Both the position numbers and the translations under genes were made by a program. A stretch of 64,000 bases of DNA from Streptomyces sp. NRRL F-5630 (lineage in GTDB: Bacteria > Actinomycetota > Actinomycetes > Streptomycetales > Streptomycetaceae): assembly GCF_000719475.1 (NCBI RefSeq), contig NZ_JOGO01000025.1, positions 1 to 64,000 of the forward strand, read 5' to 3'. Of the stretch, positions 24,583-33,843 are shown one piece after another. Under the pieces are notes generated by a model. The model was given only the letters and a program-made list of their open reading frames with translations, did no database searches and was not told the DNA's origin. Numbering within the stretch: position 1 is the stretch's first letter; every line of letters starts with the position of its first letter.

Positions 24583-25818
24583 TCACTTCCCCGACGTGGC
24601 CCGCGCCTGGGCCTGCTTGAGGGCGGCTGCCGGGCTGGACTTCCCGGTCAGTACGGACTGGAAGGCGCCGGAGAGCGCGTCCGAGACGACGGGCCAGGAG
24701 GCACCGACCCGGGCGGTGCGGGAGCGGGCGGTCGCCACCTCGTCGGCGAAGGCGGCGAGCTTCGGGTTCTGCTTCTTGTACCGCTCGGCGGCGGCGCGCA
24801 TCGTCGGCACGTTGTTGACGGACTCGCCCCAGGCGATCTGATTGCGCTCCTCGTTCAGGCAGTTGAGGATCTTGGCGGCGGTGCGCTGCCGGTCCGTGTG
24901 CCCGGTCTTCGGGAGGGTCATGACGGTGCCTCCGATGGGCGGCTGCGCGGACTGCCCCGCCTCGGGCACGGGTATCTGGGCGACCGCCCAGTTCAGGTCC
25001 TTGTGCGCGTCGAGCACGGGCACCTGCCAGGGGCCGTTGATCATCATGGCGGCCCGGCCCGCGAGGAACTGGTCGTTGACGTCCTGCTGGTTCCAGGTGA
25101 CGACGGCTCCTGAGGCGGACTTCGCGGTCACGAGGTCCTTCCAGAGCTGGAGCGCCGGGGCGCCCTCGCCGTCGTCGAGGTGGGCCTCGTTCCCGCCCGT
25201 GGTCCAGAAGAACGGCAGGAACTGGTAGACGCCGTCCGCGTCCGGGGTCGCGCTGAACGCCATGCCGTAGGTCTTGCCGCGGGTGAGCCGCTTCGCGGTC
25301 TCCTTCAGCTCGTCCCAGGTGCGGGGCGGCTCGACGCCGGCCTTCTCGAGGAGGTCCACGTTGTAGATCAGGGCGAGCGAGTTGACCGAGCGGGCGATGC
25401 CGTACTGCGTGCCCCGGAAGCTCCCCATCGTGACGGCCGACTTCGACAGCCCGTCCGTCGCGACCCCGGCCTCCCTCAGCGGCACCAGGCCGCCGGTGTC
25501 GGCGAACTGAGGCACCTCGGAACCGTCGAGTTCCAGGATGTCGGTGAGCGAGTGCGAGGAGGCCATGCGCAGCGCCTTGGAACTGACCTGGTCGGCGGGG
25601 ACGCTGGTCTGCTGGACCTTGACGCCGAGCGGCTTGGCGCAACGGTCGAAGAAGCGCTGGTTCTGGGAGTGCTCGTGGCTGTCGGTCGCGGAGTTGAGCA
25701 CGGTGAGGGTGTCGTCGTCCGGTCCGGTCGAGCATCCGGTGAGGGCGACAGTGGCGGCGAGCGCGGTCGCGAGGACCACGGCGGCGTCCCCCGGCCTGCT
25801 CCGGCGAAGGGGTGGCAT
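24583..25818 (-). CDS. Sugar ABC transporter substrate-binding lipoprotein
   Basis: A 411-residue extracellular solute-binding protein (family 1). The signal peptide ends with lipobox LTGC near residue 28. Mature-domain hallmarks are the TWDELKETAKRLT helix and the GRAAMMINGPWQVPVL strand. I take ATG 25818 because it gives the signal peptide; the upstream in-frame extension runs through both operators and is non-coding. It is the first structural gene of the operon and the main target of the LacI operators at 25886 and 25992. Confidence 0.88.
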   Translation of the reverse strand: MPPLRRSRPGDAAVVLATALAATVALTGCSTGPDDDTLTVLNSATDSHEHSQNQRFFDRCAKPLGVKVQQTSVPADQVSSKALRMASSHSLTDILELDGSEVPQFADTGGLVPLREAGVATDGLSKSAVTMGSFRGTQYGIARSVNSLALIYNVDLLEKAGVEPPRTWDELKETAKRLTRGKTYGMAFSATPDADGVYQFLPFFWTTGGNEAHLDDGEGAPALQLWKDLVTAKSASGAVVTWNQQDVNDQFLAGRAAMMINGPWQVPVLDAHKDLNWAVAQIPVPEAGQSAQPPIGGTVMTLPKTGHTDRQRTAAKILNCLNEERNQIAWGESVNNVPTMRAAAERYKKQNPKLAAFADEVATARSRTARVGASWPVVSDALSGAFQSVLTGKSSPAAALKQAQARATSGK

Positions 25819-25885
25819 GGTGGGCGGCTCCGTTCGGTCTACGGCGGTGTAGGGGCGGAGGGAGGGGTGTCGGCGGGATCGAGTT

Positions 25886-25901
25886 GTCGAATCGATTCGA
25901 C
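25886..25901. promoter_or_regulatory. LacI-type operator O1 (GTCGAATCGATTCGAC)
   Basis: A perfect 16-bp palindrome centred 75 bases upstream of the binding-protein start. The identical 16 bp recurs in the 22-bp palindrome at 25992-26013. A CG centre with symmetrical arms is typical of LacI-family sites. Confidence 0.8.
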
Positions 25902-25991
25902 TCTCGGGAAGGGAAGCGGGCTGGTGGTGCGGGCGGGGTGAGGTGGGGCGGCTCGTGGTGCGGTGTGCGCCGGGACGACCGGCACCTGTCG

Positions 25992-26013
25992 ATCGTCGAA
26001 TCGATTCGACGAT
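25992..26013. promoter_or_regulatory. LacI-type operator O2 (22-bp perfect palindrome)
   Basis: The O1 core flanked by ATC...GAT arms gives a perfect 22-bp palindrome. Centre-to-centre distance to O1 is 109 bp, about ten helical turns, which would allow looping by a LacI dimer of dimers. Confidence 0.8.
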
Positions 26014-26377
26014 GTGACGCGGCGATCGTAGGACGCGGAGGGTCTCCCGACAAGGGGTGGGACAGGTGCCTGTGGCCGGGTCGTGACCTGGCCGGTCTTT
26101 CTGGCGCCCGGGGCCGGGTGATCCACGGTCGCCGCCGAAGCCGTCGCCTGCCCGCCGCCGCGCCCGGTGGGGGGCGGGACGTGGGCGGTGCGGAGGGGGC
26201 TCCTTCTCGGGGCGGCGGAACGCCCGGCTCTTGACCCGACCGACGTGGGGAGGGAAGGCCGCTCCGCCGTCCCGCACCGGAGGCGGGCGCCCTGGCGGCG
26301 CGGGCGGAGGACACCGCCCGCGTTGGTCTCCGCCCGCGCCGCCCGCGTTGGTCTCCGCCTCCCCCCGCCGCGTTCGC
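26014..26377. other. Intergenic region between LacI gene and operators
   Basis: About 360 bases without a gene. It holds a direct repeat of 19 bp (GCCCGCGTTGGTCTCCGCC) at 26316-26334 and 26341-26359. Otherwise I see nothing beyond GC-rich sequence. Confidence 0.4.
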
Positions 26378-27391
26378 TCAGGCGTCCCGCGGGCCCCGGA
26401 GTTGGTCCGCCCCGCTCAGCCGGGGTGCCACCAGGAGGTGGGGTGCCGGTGTGACGCGGGGGAGGGACGTGGCGTCGGCGGCGAGATGGGTGACCTCGGT
26501 GGCCAGGGTGTGGACCGGGAGGTCGACGCGGGGGAGGCGGCGGGCGGTGGGGTCGTCGGGGAGGGAGCCGAGGACGAGGACGGTGAGGTCCTCGGGGGTG
26601 CGCAGGCCGAGAGCCGTGAGGGCGCTCAGGGCGTGGTCGGCGGAGGGGTGCTGGACGATGAGGGCGGTGGCGCGGCCGGGGCCCGTGCCGATGGTCTCGC
26701 GCAGCCGGTGGGCCAGACGCGGGGCGTCGTCCGGTGTCTCCAGGACCCGTACCGGCAGCCCCGTCTCCTTCGCCGCCGCCCGGCCGCCCGCCCGCCCGCG
26801 CAGGGCGTAGCTGCGGCGCGCGGCGTACTCGTGTCGCGTGGGGCCGAGGTAGACGAGGGCGCGGTGTCCCGCGGCGGCGAGGGAGCGGACCGCGAGGGCG
26901 GCGGCGGCCTCCCAGTCCAGATCTGTCCACGGCAGCGCGGTCTCGTCGGCGGGGCGGCCGATGAGCGCGGCGGGGAAGCCGAGTTCGCGGACGACGTCGA
27001 TGCGGCTGTCCTCCATGTCGACCGCCATGAGCACGGCCGCGTCCGCGAGCCCGCTGAGCGCGACGCGGCGCACGCCCTCCGCCTTGTCCTGCGAGGTGCT
27101 CAGGAGCAGGTCGTAGCCGAGCATGTTGGCCGCGTCGCTCACGTCGATCGCGAAGCGGCCGTCCACCGAGCGCTGGAGCCCCGCCGCGCGCGGCACGGCG
27201 AGCGCGATGACCCGTGTCCGCCCGGCACGCAGCGTTCGCGCCGAGGCGCGCGGGTGGTAGCCGAGCACGTCGATCGCCTCGCGCACGCGGGTCCTGGTCT
27301 CCTCGGAGATGGAGCGCGAGCCGCTCAGGACGTACGAGACGGTGCTCGGTGCCACCCCGGCGTACTGGGCCACATCCCTGATCGTTGCCAC
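26378..27391 (-). CDS. LacI-family transcriptional regulator
   Basis: A 337-residue LacI/GalR repressor. The DNA-binding head ATIRDVAQYAGVAPSTVSYV (residues 2-21) is textbook, followed by the hinge helix GYHPRASARTLR and a periplasmic-binding-like core. The GTG at 27391 is chosen because VATIRDVA is the family start. It lies upstream of and parallel to the sugar operon, and the twin palindromes sit between. It most likely represses binding protein, permeases, GH1 and GH31 until an oligosaccharide inducer appears. Confidence 0.9.
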   Translation of the reverse strand: MATIRDVAQYAGVAPSTVSYVLSGSRSISEETRTRVREAIDVLGYHPRASARTLRAGRTRVIALAVPRAAGLQRSVDGRFAIDVSDAANMLGYDLLLSTSQDKAEGVRRVALSGLADAAVLMAVDMEDSRIDVVRELGFPAALIGRPADETALPWTDLDWEAAAALAVRSLAAAGHRALVYLGPTRHEYAARRSYALRGRAGGRAAAKETGLPVRVLETPDDAPRLAHRLRETIGTGPGRATALIVQHPSADHALSALTALGLRTPEDLTVLVLGSLPDDPTARRLPRVDLPVHTLATEVTHLAADATSLPRVTPAPHLLVAPRLSGADQLRGPRDA

Positions 27392-27577
27392 CGTCGAACC
27401 TCCCCGCCACCTGCGCGAACGGCGCGAGTCATGGTAACCGCCGCGACGGAGCGCGATCAGTCCGCGCGGCCCCCCGCCCCCGCGCGCCCCTCGCCCCGGC
27501 CTCGTTTGCCTCCCCGGGCCCCGGGTACTCGCGCCGAACCCCGGCAACCGATCCATACGATCCATACAGGAGAATTC

Positions 27578-28885
27578 ATGAGCGAAACAGTAGAAACCCC
27601 TGCGAAGAAGCGACTCGACGTCTTCGTCGTCGGGCTCGACGACGACAACCTCGAAACACTCCGTGAGGTCCCCGGCGCCGACGGGCTGGCCTTCCATCCC
27701 CTCCTCTCGGTGGCCGAACTCCAGGAGGGCGAGATCGATTTCGACGGGCTGCTCGCCAAGGCGCGGGCCACGCTCGACGCGTTCGACGGGAGCGTGGACG
27801 CGGTCGTGGGGTACTGGGACTTCCCGGTGAGCGCGCTCGTGCCGCTGCTGTGCGCCGAGCGCGGCCTGCGGGCGACGAGTGTCGAGTCGATCGTGCGCTG
27901 CGAGCACAAGTACTGGAGCCGGCTCATCCAGCGCGAGGCCGCGCCGGAGGCCGTGCCCGGCTTCGGGCTCGTGGATCTCGACGAGACGGAGCCGCGCCCG
28001 CCCGAGGGCGTGTCCTTCCCGATGTGGCTCAAGCCCGTGAAGTCGTACTCGTCGGAACTGGCCTTCGGGGTCAAGGACGAGGCGGAGTTCCGCAAGGCCG
28101 TGGACGAGATACGGGCCGGGATCGGGCGCGTGGGAGGGCCGTTCACGCGGCTCATGGAGGGCATCGACCTGCCGCCGGAGATCGCCGAGGCGGGCGGAGC
28201 CGCGTGCCTCGCCGAGGAGACGCTGACCGGCGTGCAGTTCGCGGTCGAGGGCTACGTGCACGACGGCGAGGTCGTCGTCTACGGGGTGCTCGACTCGCAC
28301 ACGTACCCCAACAGCGCCTGCTTCCTGCGCCACCAGTACCCGGCGGACCTGCCCGAGGAGACGACGCGGCGCGTCGTGGACATCTCGCGGCGCGTCATGG
28401 AGCGGACCGGGCTCGACGCGGCGACGTTCAGCATCGAGTTCTTCTACGACCCCGAGACCGGCGACGTGAAGATCCTGGAGATCAACCCGCGCCACTCGCA
28501 GTCGCACGCCGAGATGTTCGCGCACGTCGACGGCGTCCCCAACCACCACCGGATGCTGAGTCTCGCGCTCGGCCGCGACCCGCGCGTGCGGCAGGGGCAC
28601 GGGCGGTACGAATACGGCGCGAAGTGGTACTACCGCCGGTTCCGCGACGGCGTCGTGCACCGCGTGCCGACCGCCGAGGAGATCGCGGAGATCGAGCGCG
28701 AGGTGCCGGGCGTCAAGGTGGTGATCGTTCCCGAGGAGGGCGTACGGCTCTCCGAGATGCCGGGCCAGGACAGCTACTCGGCCGAGCTCGCGCACCTGTA
28801 CGTCGGGGCCGACAGCGACAAGGAGCTGGAGGCCAAGTACGACCGCGCGGTGCGGGGGCTGCGCTTCGAGATCGAGGACGTCTGA
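27578..28885 (+). CDS. ATP-grasp domain protein (carboxylate-amine ligase-like)
   Basis: A 435-residue ATP-grasp enzyme, which forms a bond between a carboxylate and a nucleophile through an acyl-phosphate. Visible parts are an N-terminal pre-ATP-grasp domain with a WDFPVS strand, the nucleotide-binding Lys152 and Lys155 in WLKPVKSYSS, a long beta-hairpin, and the metal-binding EINPRHSQSH at 301-310. AGGAGA lies 7 bases before ATG 27578, just after a 9-bp tandem repeat (GATCCATAC twice). It is followed by a CocE-type hydrolase gene. The substrate (amino acid ligation, for instance) is not known. Confidence 0.82.
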   Translation: MSETVETPAKKRLDVFVVGLDDDNLETLREVPGADGLAFHPLLSVAELQEGEIDFDGLLAKARATLDAFDGSVDAVVGYWDFPVSALVPLLCAERGLRATSVESIVRCEHKYWSRLIQREAAPEAVPGFGLVDLDETEPRPPEGVSFPMWLKPVKSYSSELAFGVKDEAEFRKAVDEIRAGIGRVGGPFTRLMEGIDLPPEIAEAGGAACLAEETLTGVQFAVEGYVHDGEVVVYGVLDSHTYPNSACFLRHQYPADLPEETTRRVVDISRRVMERTGLDAATFSIEFFYDPETGDVKILEINPRHSQSHAEMFAHVDGVPNHHRMLSLALGRDPRVRQGHGRYEYGAKWYYRRFRDGVVHRVPTAEEIAEIEREVPGVKVVIVPEEGVRLSEMPGQDSYSAELAHLYVGADSDKELEAKYDRAVRGLRFEIEDV

Positions 28886-28886
28886 G

Positions 28887-28950
28887 GCGGCCCCGCCCCC
28901 GCGAGGAGACCGAAGAGGCGGTCCCGCCCCGCGAAGAGACCGAAGAGATC
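28887..28950 (+). repeat. Short imperfect direct repeat between the ligase and hydrolase genes
   Basis: The unit CCCGCGAGGAGACCGAAGAG recurs as CCCGCGAAGAGACCGAAGAG, followed by a partial GATCGAAGAGG. All lie between the ATP-grasp stop and the hydrolase start. The purine-rich units may act as extra ribosome-loading sites; that is speculation. Confidence 0.55.
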
Positions 28951-28976
28951 GAAGAGGCCCGTACCGGAAAGGACTT

Positions 28977-30998
28977 ATGCGTTACGTCAGCCAACTCCCG
29001 CACCCCGTGAAGGAAGAGGAGCACGTCCTCATCCCGATGCCGGACGGCGTCCGGCTCTCGGCGCACGTCTGGCGGCCCGTCTCGTCCGACACGGAGCCCG
29101 TGCCCGCCGTCCTGGAGGCGATCCCGTACCGCAAGAGGGACTTGAGCTCCGTACGCGACTCGATGCACCACCCCTACCTCGCCGGGCACGGCTACGCCTG
29201 CGTGCGGCTCGACCTGCGCGGTACGGGGGATTCGGAGGGCGTGCTCCTCGACGAGTACCTGGAGCAGGAGCAGCGCGACGCCGAGGAGGTGCTCGCCTGG
29301 CTCGCCGAGCAGCCGTGGTGCGACGGCGCGACGGGCATGATGGGCATCTCCTGGGGCGCCTTCGCCGCGCTCCAGACCGCCGCGCGCCGCCCGCCGAGCC
29401 TGCGGGCCGTCGTCCTCGCCTCCTTCACCGACGACCGCTACGACGACGACATGCACTACATGGGCGGCGCGATGCTCTCGGACAACCTCGCCGAGGCGGG
29501 CACGATGTTCGCCTACGCGACGTGCCCGCCCGACCCGGCGGTCGTGGGGGAGCGGTGGCGCGACATGTGGCACGAGCGCCTCGCGGCGAGCGGCCCGTGG
29601 GTCGTCGAGTGGCTGCGCCACCAGCGCCGCGACGCCTACTGGCGGCACGCCTCGGTGTGCGAGGACTACGGCGCCGTGCAGGTGCCCGTGCTCGCGTCGA
29701 GCGGCTGGGCCGACGGCTACTCGAACGCCGTCACCAGGCTCCTCGAAAACCTCGACGTGCCCCGCAAGGGCCTCATCGGGCCGTGGTCGCACAAGTTCCC
29801 GCACCTCGGCGAGCCGGGCCCGGCGATCGGCTACCTCCAGGAGGTGGTGCGCTGGTGGGACCACTGGCTCAAGGGCGAGGAGAACGGCGTCATGGACGGG
29901 CCGATGCTGAAGTCCTGGATGCAGGAGAGCGTCCCGCCGTCGACGGCGTACGAGCAGCGTCCGGGCCGCTGGGTCGGCGAGCCGAGCCTGCCGTCACCCC
30001 GGGTGGAACCGCGCACGCACCCGCTGACGGCGCACCGCATCGAGGAGCCGGGCGCTCCCGACGGGGCTCCCGGCGAGTGGCTCACCGTGTCCTCGCCGCT
30101 CTCGGTCGGCCAGTACGCGGGCAAATGGGCCTCGTACAACGCCCCGCCCGACCTCCCCTACGACCAGCGCGAGGAGGACGGCGGTTCGCTCGTCTTCGAC
30201 AGCGGCGTCCTCGCCGAGCGCCTGGAGATCCTGGGCGCGCCGACCGTCGAGCTGGAGTTCACCGTGGACCGGCCCGTCGCGCAGGTGGCGGCGCGGCTCT
30301 CGGACGTGGCCCCGGGCGGCGCGTCGACGCGGGTCTCGTACGGCGTCCTCAACCTCACTCACCGCGGGGGCGGCGATCCCGAGCCGCTGGAGCCCGGGCG
30401 CACCTACCGTGCCACGGTCCGGCTCAACGGCATCGCCCAGGCGTTCCCGGCGGGCCACCGCCTGCGCCTGTCCCTCTCCACCTCCTACTGGCCCCTCGCC
30501 TGGCCGCCGCCCGAGCCCGTCATGCTCGCGGTGAAGGCGCGCGCGAGCACCCTCACCCTCCCGGTGCGCCCGGTCCCGTCCCAGGACGAGGGCATCGCCT
30601 TCGGCGAGCCGGAGGCGGCACCGCCCCTCGCGACGGAACAGCGCGTCCCGCCCGAGCAGTCCTGGCGCGTCTCGCGCGACCTCGTCGACTACCACGCGAC
30701 GCTCGACATCGTGAAGGACAGCGGTACGACGCACTACACGGACATCGACCTCGACGTCGGGCGCCGGGCCGTCGAGCGCTACGACTGGACCGCCGACGAC
30801 TTCACCTCGCCGCGCGGCCACTCCGCCTGGACGATGAGCTTCTCGCGCGGCGACTGGGACACCCGCACCGAGACCACCACCACCCTCACGTGCGACGCGG
30901 AAAACTTCCACGTCCACGCGACGCTCGACGCCTACGAGGGCGGGGAGCGGGTGTTCTCGCGGAACTGGAAGGAGACGGTGCGGCGGGACCTGGTGTGA
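28977..30998 (+). CDS. CocE/NonD-family hydrolase (X-Pro dipeptidyl-peptidase-like)
   Basis: A 673-residue alpha/beta-hydrolase of the S15/CocE group. The nucleophile Ser125 is in GISWGA, the acid is Asp in SSGWADGYS, and the His is in GPWSHKF. A cap follows, then a C-terminal jelly-roll domain (VELEFTVDRPVAQVAARLSDVAPGG) typical of X-Pro dipeptidyl peptidases and cocaine esterase. It has no signal peptide. It follows the ATP-grasp gene by 91 bases with the same orientation, so they may make and trim, or make and release, the same amide or peptide. Confidence 0.85.
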   Translation: MRYVSQLPHPVKEEEHVLIPMPDGVRLSAHVWRPVSSDTEPVPAVLEAIPYRKRDLSSVRDSMHHPYLAGHGYACVRLDLRGTGDSEGVLLDEYLEQEQRDAEEVLAWLAEQPWCDGATGMMGISWGAFAALQTAARRPPSLRAVVLASFTDDRYDDDMHYMGGAMLSDNLAEAGTMFAYATCPPDPAVVGERWRDMWHERLAASGPWVVEWLRHQRRDAYWRHASVCEDYGAVQVPVLASSGWADGYSNAVTRLLENLDVPRKGLIGPWSHKFPHLGEPGPAIGYLQEVVRWWDHWLKGEENGVMDGPMLKSWMQESVPPSTAYEQRPGRWVGEPSLPSPRVEPRTHPLTAHRIEEPGAPDGAPGEWLTVSSPLSVGQYAGKWASYNAPPDLPYDQREEDGGSLVFDSGVLAERLEILGAPTVELEFTVDRPVAQVAARLSDVAPGGASTRVSYGVLNLTHRGGGDPEPLEPGRTYRATVRLNGIAQAFPAGHRLRLSLSTSYWPLAWPPPEPVMLAVKARASTLTLPVRPVPSQDEGIAFGEPEAAPPLATEQRVPPEQSWRVSRDLVDYHATLDIVKDSGTTHYTDIDLDVGRRAVERYDWTADDFTSPRGHSAWTMSFSRGDWDTRTETTTTLTCDAENFHVHATLDAYEGGERVFSRNWKETVRRDLV

Positions 30999-31020
30999 GG
31001 CGGAGGGCGCGACCCTCGGC

Positions 31021-31128
31021 CCACCCCGCCTGCCCCCGGCCCGGTCGGGGGCGGGCACGCGGGGCCTCCTCCGACCACCCCGCCTGCCCCCGGCCCGGTC
31101 GGGGGCGGGCACGCGGGGCCTCCTCCGA
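31021..31128. repeat. 54-bp perfect tandem duplication carrying a hairpin
   Basis: 31021-31074 and 31075-31128 are identical. Each unit contains GCCTGCCCCCG - 7 nt - CGGGGGCGGGC, an almost perfect 11-bp stem. The copies lie just after the hydrolase stop and so look like a doubled terminator. Confidence 0.85.
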
Positions 31129-31275
31129 CGTGCGGCGCGGCTCGTCGTCGGGACGAGCGGAAGCGAGCGGGGAGAGGTGCGCCACCTCTCCCCGGTATCT
31201 CCGCCGCGCGACTTCCGAGTGTTCTTCCTGCGAGGGGGTACCCACGGGCCCACCGCACACGAGGAGGAGACGCAG

Positions 31276-32433
31276 GTGGGACCGAGGGAAACGGGGCGCT
31301 GGGCCCGCGAGGAGACGGCGGCGGTCGTCGCGACCGTACGGACCGTGTTCCGGCAGCCGGGCCCGGAGCGTGACTCCGTCGTGCAGTCGCTCAAGGCGGC
31401 GGGCGCCGCGATCGCCGCCTGGGCGCTCGCCGGCTGGTGGCTGCAGGCCCCGATGGCGCTGCTCGCCCCCTGGACGGCGCTCGCGCTCGTCGACGTGACC
31501 GTCTACCGCTCGCTGCGCGCCGGACTCCAGCAACTCGCCGTCATCTTCATCGGCACCCTGACCGCTACCGCCGCGCTCGGTCTCACGGGCGACGACACGC
31601 TCGGCGCCATGGCACTCGCGCTGCCGCCCCTCCTCCTCATCGGCACCTACCGCCGCTTCGGAACGCAGGGGATCTACGGGGCGACGACCGCGCTCTTCGT
31701 CATCACCGCGACCACGGCGAGCGCAGGCGAGATCGGCCACCGCCTCCTGGAGACCGTCATCGGCGCCGTCATCGGCATCACCGTCAACGCCTTCGTGCTG
31801 CCGCCCGTGCACCTGCGCAACGCGGGCGACCAGCTCCTGCGGCTGCCCCGGGACACCGGACGACTCCTGCGCGACCTCGCGCAGGGCGTGGGGGGCGAGT
31901 GGGAGGCGGAGCAGGCACTGGCCTGGCACGACGCGTCGCGCCGCCTTGAGGAGACCCTGCGGTACGTGCGGGAGGCCAGGCGGAGCGGCGAGGAGAGCTC
32001 CCGGCTCAACCCGGGCCTGCGGCTGCGCCGCGCCCCGTCCGCCCAGCCGCCGGCCGCGCTCGACGCCCGCTGGGCCACCGTCATCGACCACCTGCGCGCG
32101 ATCACCCGCACCCTCGCGACCCTCGCCCAGGGCGACAACCCGCTGCGCTCCCCCGGCAACGACTTCTTCGCCGACTGGGCCCGCCTCGCCGAGACGCTCG
32201 CGGTGCTGTGCGAGCGGGAGTACGAGGCACTCGCGCGCCGGGAGCCGAGCGCGCCCTACCGCCTGGAGCAACGGGCGGTCCCGGAGGACGTCCGCGAGGC
32301 GTACGAGGCGCTGGACGCCTCCTTCCACGCGCTCTCGGGCACGGGGGCCGTCCCGGCCGGTGAACTGCTCGCCGAGACGTGGCAGGTGCTGCGGGCCCTG
32401 GTGAGCGACATGCCGCGGGAGGTCGGGAGGTGA
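31276..32433 (+). CDS. FUSC-family aromatic acid exporter-like membrane protein
   Basis: A 385-residue protein with four to six closely packed hydrophobic segments in residues 40-175 followed by a long charged helical C-terminal half. This is the FUSC/ArAE arrangement. The GTG at 31276 follows GAGGAGGAGA. The related AaeB-type exporters extrude aromatic carboxylates; half-length actinobacterial members are of unknown substrate. It lies 207 bases upstream of the acyl-CoA-dehydrogenase-like operon on the same strand and could export its product, which is inference. Confidence 0.75.
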   Translation: MGPRETGRWAREETAAVVATVRTVFRQPGPERDSVVQSLKAAGAAIAAWALAGWWLQAPMALLAPWTALALVDVTVYRSLRAGLQQLAVIFIGTLTATAALGLTGDDTLGAMALALPPLLLIGTYRRFGTQGIYGATTALFVITATTASAGEIGHRLLETVIGAVIGITVNAFVLPPVHLRNAGDQLLRLPRDTGRLLRDLAQGVGGEWEAEQALAWHDASRRLEETLRYVREARRSGEESSRLNPGLRLRRAPSAQPPAALDARWATVIDHLRAITRTLATLAQGDNPLRSPGNDFFADWARLAETLAVLCEREYEALARREPSAPYRLEQRAVPEDVREAYEALDASFHALSGTGAVPAGELLAETWQVLRALVSDMPREVGR

Positions 32434-32640
32434 GCGCGCGAGCCCTCGGCGGGGCCGCTCCGGGCGCCTTCGCGGCGCGCGACGGCGGGCGCGGAACGGC
32501 GCGGGGCCGCCGCCGCGTACCCGGGCGGGCACCTCCCGGGTGCGCGGGCGTCGTCTCGCCCGCCCCAGGTATGAAACGCCGCCGCAGGGGCACCCATGGT
32601 GTCCGGGCCCCGCACCGCCCCCCACCGACAGGACTTCTCC

Positions 32641-33843
32641 ATGACCCACCGTCCCCCGTCCGCTTTCGAGCCCCAGGAAGGCGATGGTGTCCTTCCGCCG
32701 GGTGACGCGGGCGCCCCCCAGCCGGGCGATTTCGGCGCCGCCTCCGCCCGCGCCGCGACCGCCGCCCGCTTCGCCGTCGCCGCGCGGCAGATCGAGGAGG
32801 GCAAGCTCCGCTTCCCGCTGCCCGGCAGCTGGGCGACCGGTCTGCGCTTCGCCGCGCTGCGCGGCGTCGCCGAGGAGGACCTCGCCGTGGCCCGCCTCGT
32901 CGAGGGCCACACCGACGCCCTCGCGATCCTCGCCGAGCTGGGCGGTCCCCCGCCCGCGCCCGGCCAGCGCTGGGGGGTGTGGGCGGCGGAACCGCCCGGC
33001 GAGGGAGTGCGGGCCCACCACGACGCGAGGGCGGACACCTGGACGCTCAGCGGCCTCAAGCAGTACGCCTCCGGGGCGCACTCGTGCACCCACGCCCTCG
33101 TCACCGCCCGCACCGAGGACGGGCCACGGCTTTTCGCGGTCCGCCTCGACCGCGGCACCACGCCCGAGGAGAGCGGCACGCCGGAGAAGCCCGGCACGTT
33201 CGACGAGCCGGGCACGCCCGGGGAGCCCGGCACTTTCGAGGAGAGCGGCGCGCGGTCGGACCTCCGCCCGGACACCGGCCCCGGCACGTACGAGCCCGTC
33301 CCCGGCACCTGGCCCGCGCTCGGCATGGCGGGCTCCGACACGCCCGACGTGCGCTTCGACGGCGCGCCCGCGCTCCCCGTCGGCGGGGTGGACGCCTATG
33401 TGCGCAGGCCCGGCTTCGCCCACGGCGGGGTCGGAGTGGCCGCGTGCTGGCTCGGCGGCGCCCACGCGGTGACGGGCGCGCTGCGCCGTGCCGCCGCGCG
33501 CCGGGGGAGCCCCTTCACCGACGCCCATCTCGGCGCGGTGGACGTCGAGTTGTACGCGGCCGGGCTCGTCCTGGAGCGCGCTGCCGCCGAGATCGACGCC
33601 GACCCGGAGGACGCGGCGGGCGGCGCCGAGCAGCGCGCCCTGCGCGTCCGCGCGCTCGTCGCCGCCTGCTGCGAACGCGTCCTCACCCACGTGGGCCGCG
33701 CGACCGGCGCGGGACCCCTGTGCCACGACGCCCGGCACGCCCGCGCCGTCGCCGACCTCACCGTCTACGTGCGCCAGCACCACGCCGAACGCGACCTCGC
33801 CGTCCTCGGCGCGCACGTCGCGGGCCGGGCGGAGGAAGCATGA
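32641..33843 (+). CDS. Acyl-CoA dehydrogenase-like flavoprotein with low-complexity insert
   Basis: A 400-residue protein resembling acyl-CoA dehydrogenases: an N-terminal helical region, a FAD/substrate beta-domain (VWAAEPP...WTLSGLKQYASGAHSCTHALVTAR) and a C-terminal four-helix region. It differs by a Pro/Gly/Thr/Glu-rich insert at about residues 176-222 with repeats such as GTPEKPGTFDEPGTPGEPG. I cannot identify the catalytic Glu base. It is the first of four overlapping genes (ATGA with the PIG-L gene). It probably oxidises an acyl or amine group in a glycoconjugate rather than acting in beta-oxidation. Confidence 0.72.
   Translation: MTHRPPSAFEPQEGDGVLPPGDAGAPQPGDFGAASARAATAARFAVAARQIEEGKLRFPLPGSWATGLRFAALRGVAEEDLAVARLVEGHTDALAILAELGGPPPAPGQRWGVWAAEPPGEGVRAHHDARADTWTLSGLKQYASGAHSCTHALVTARTEDGPRLFAVRLDRGTTPEESGTPEKPGTFDEPGTPGEPGTFEESGARSDLRPDTGPGTYEPVPGTWPALGMAGSDTPDVRFDGAPALPVGGVDAYVRRPGFAHGGVGVAACWLGGAHAVTGALRRAAARRGSPFTDAHLGAVDVELYAAGLVLERAAAEIDADPEDAAGGAEQRALRVRALVAACCERVLTHVGRATGAGPLCHDARHARAVADLTVYVRQHHAERDLAVLGAHVAGRAEEA

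Noticed and set aside
25819..26277. Upstream extension of the sugar-binding protein frame
   Set aside because: It would place two perfect palindromic operators and non-protein-like sequence ahead of a clear signal peptide at 25818.
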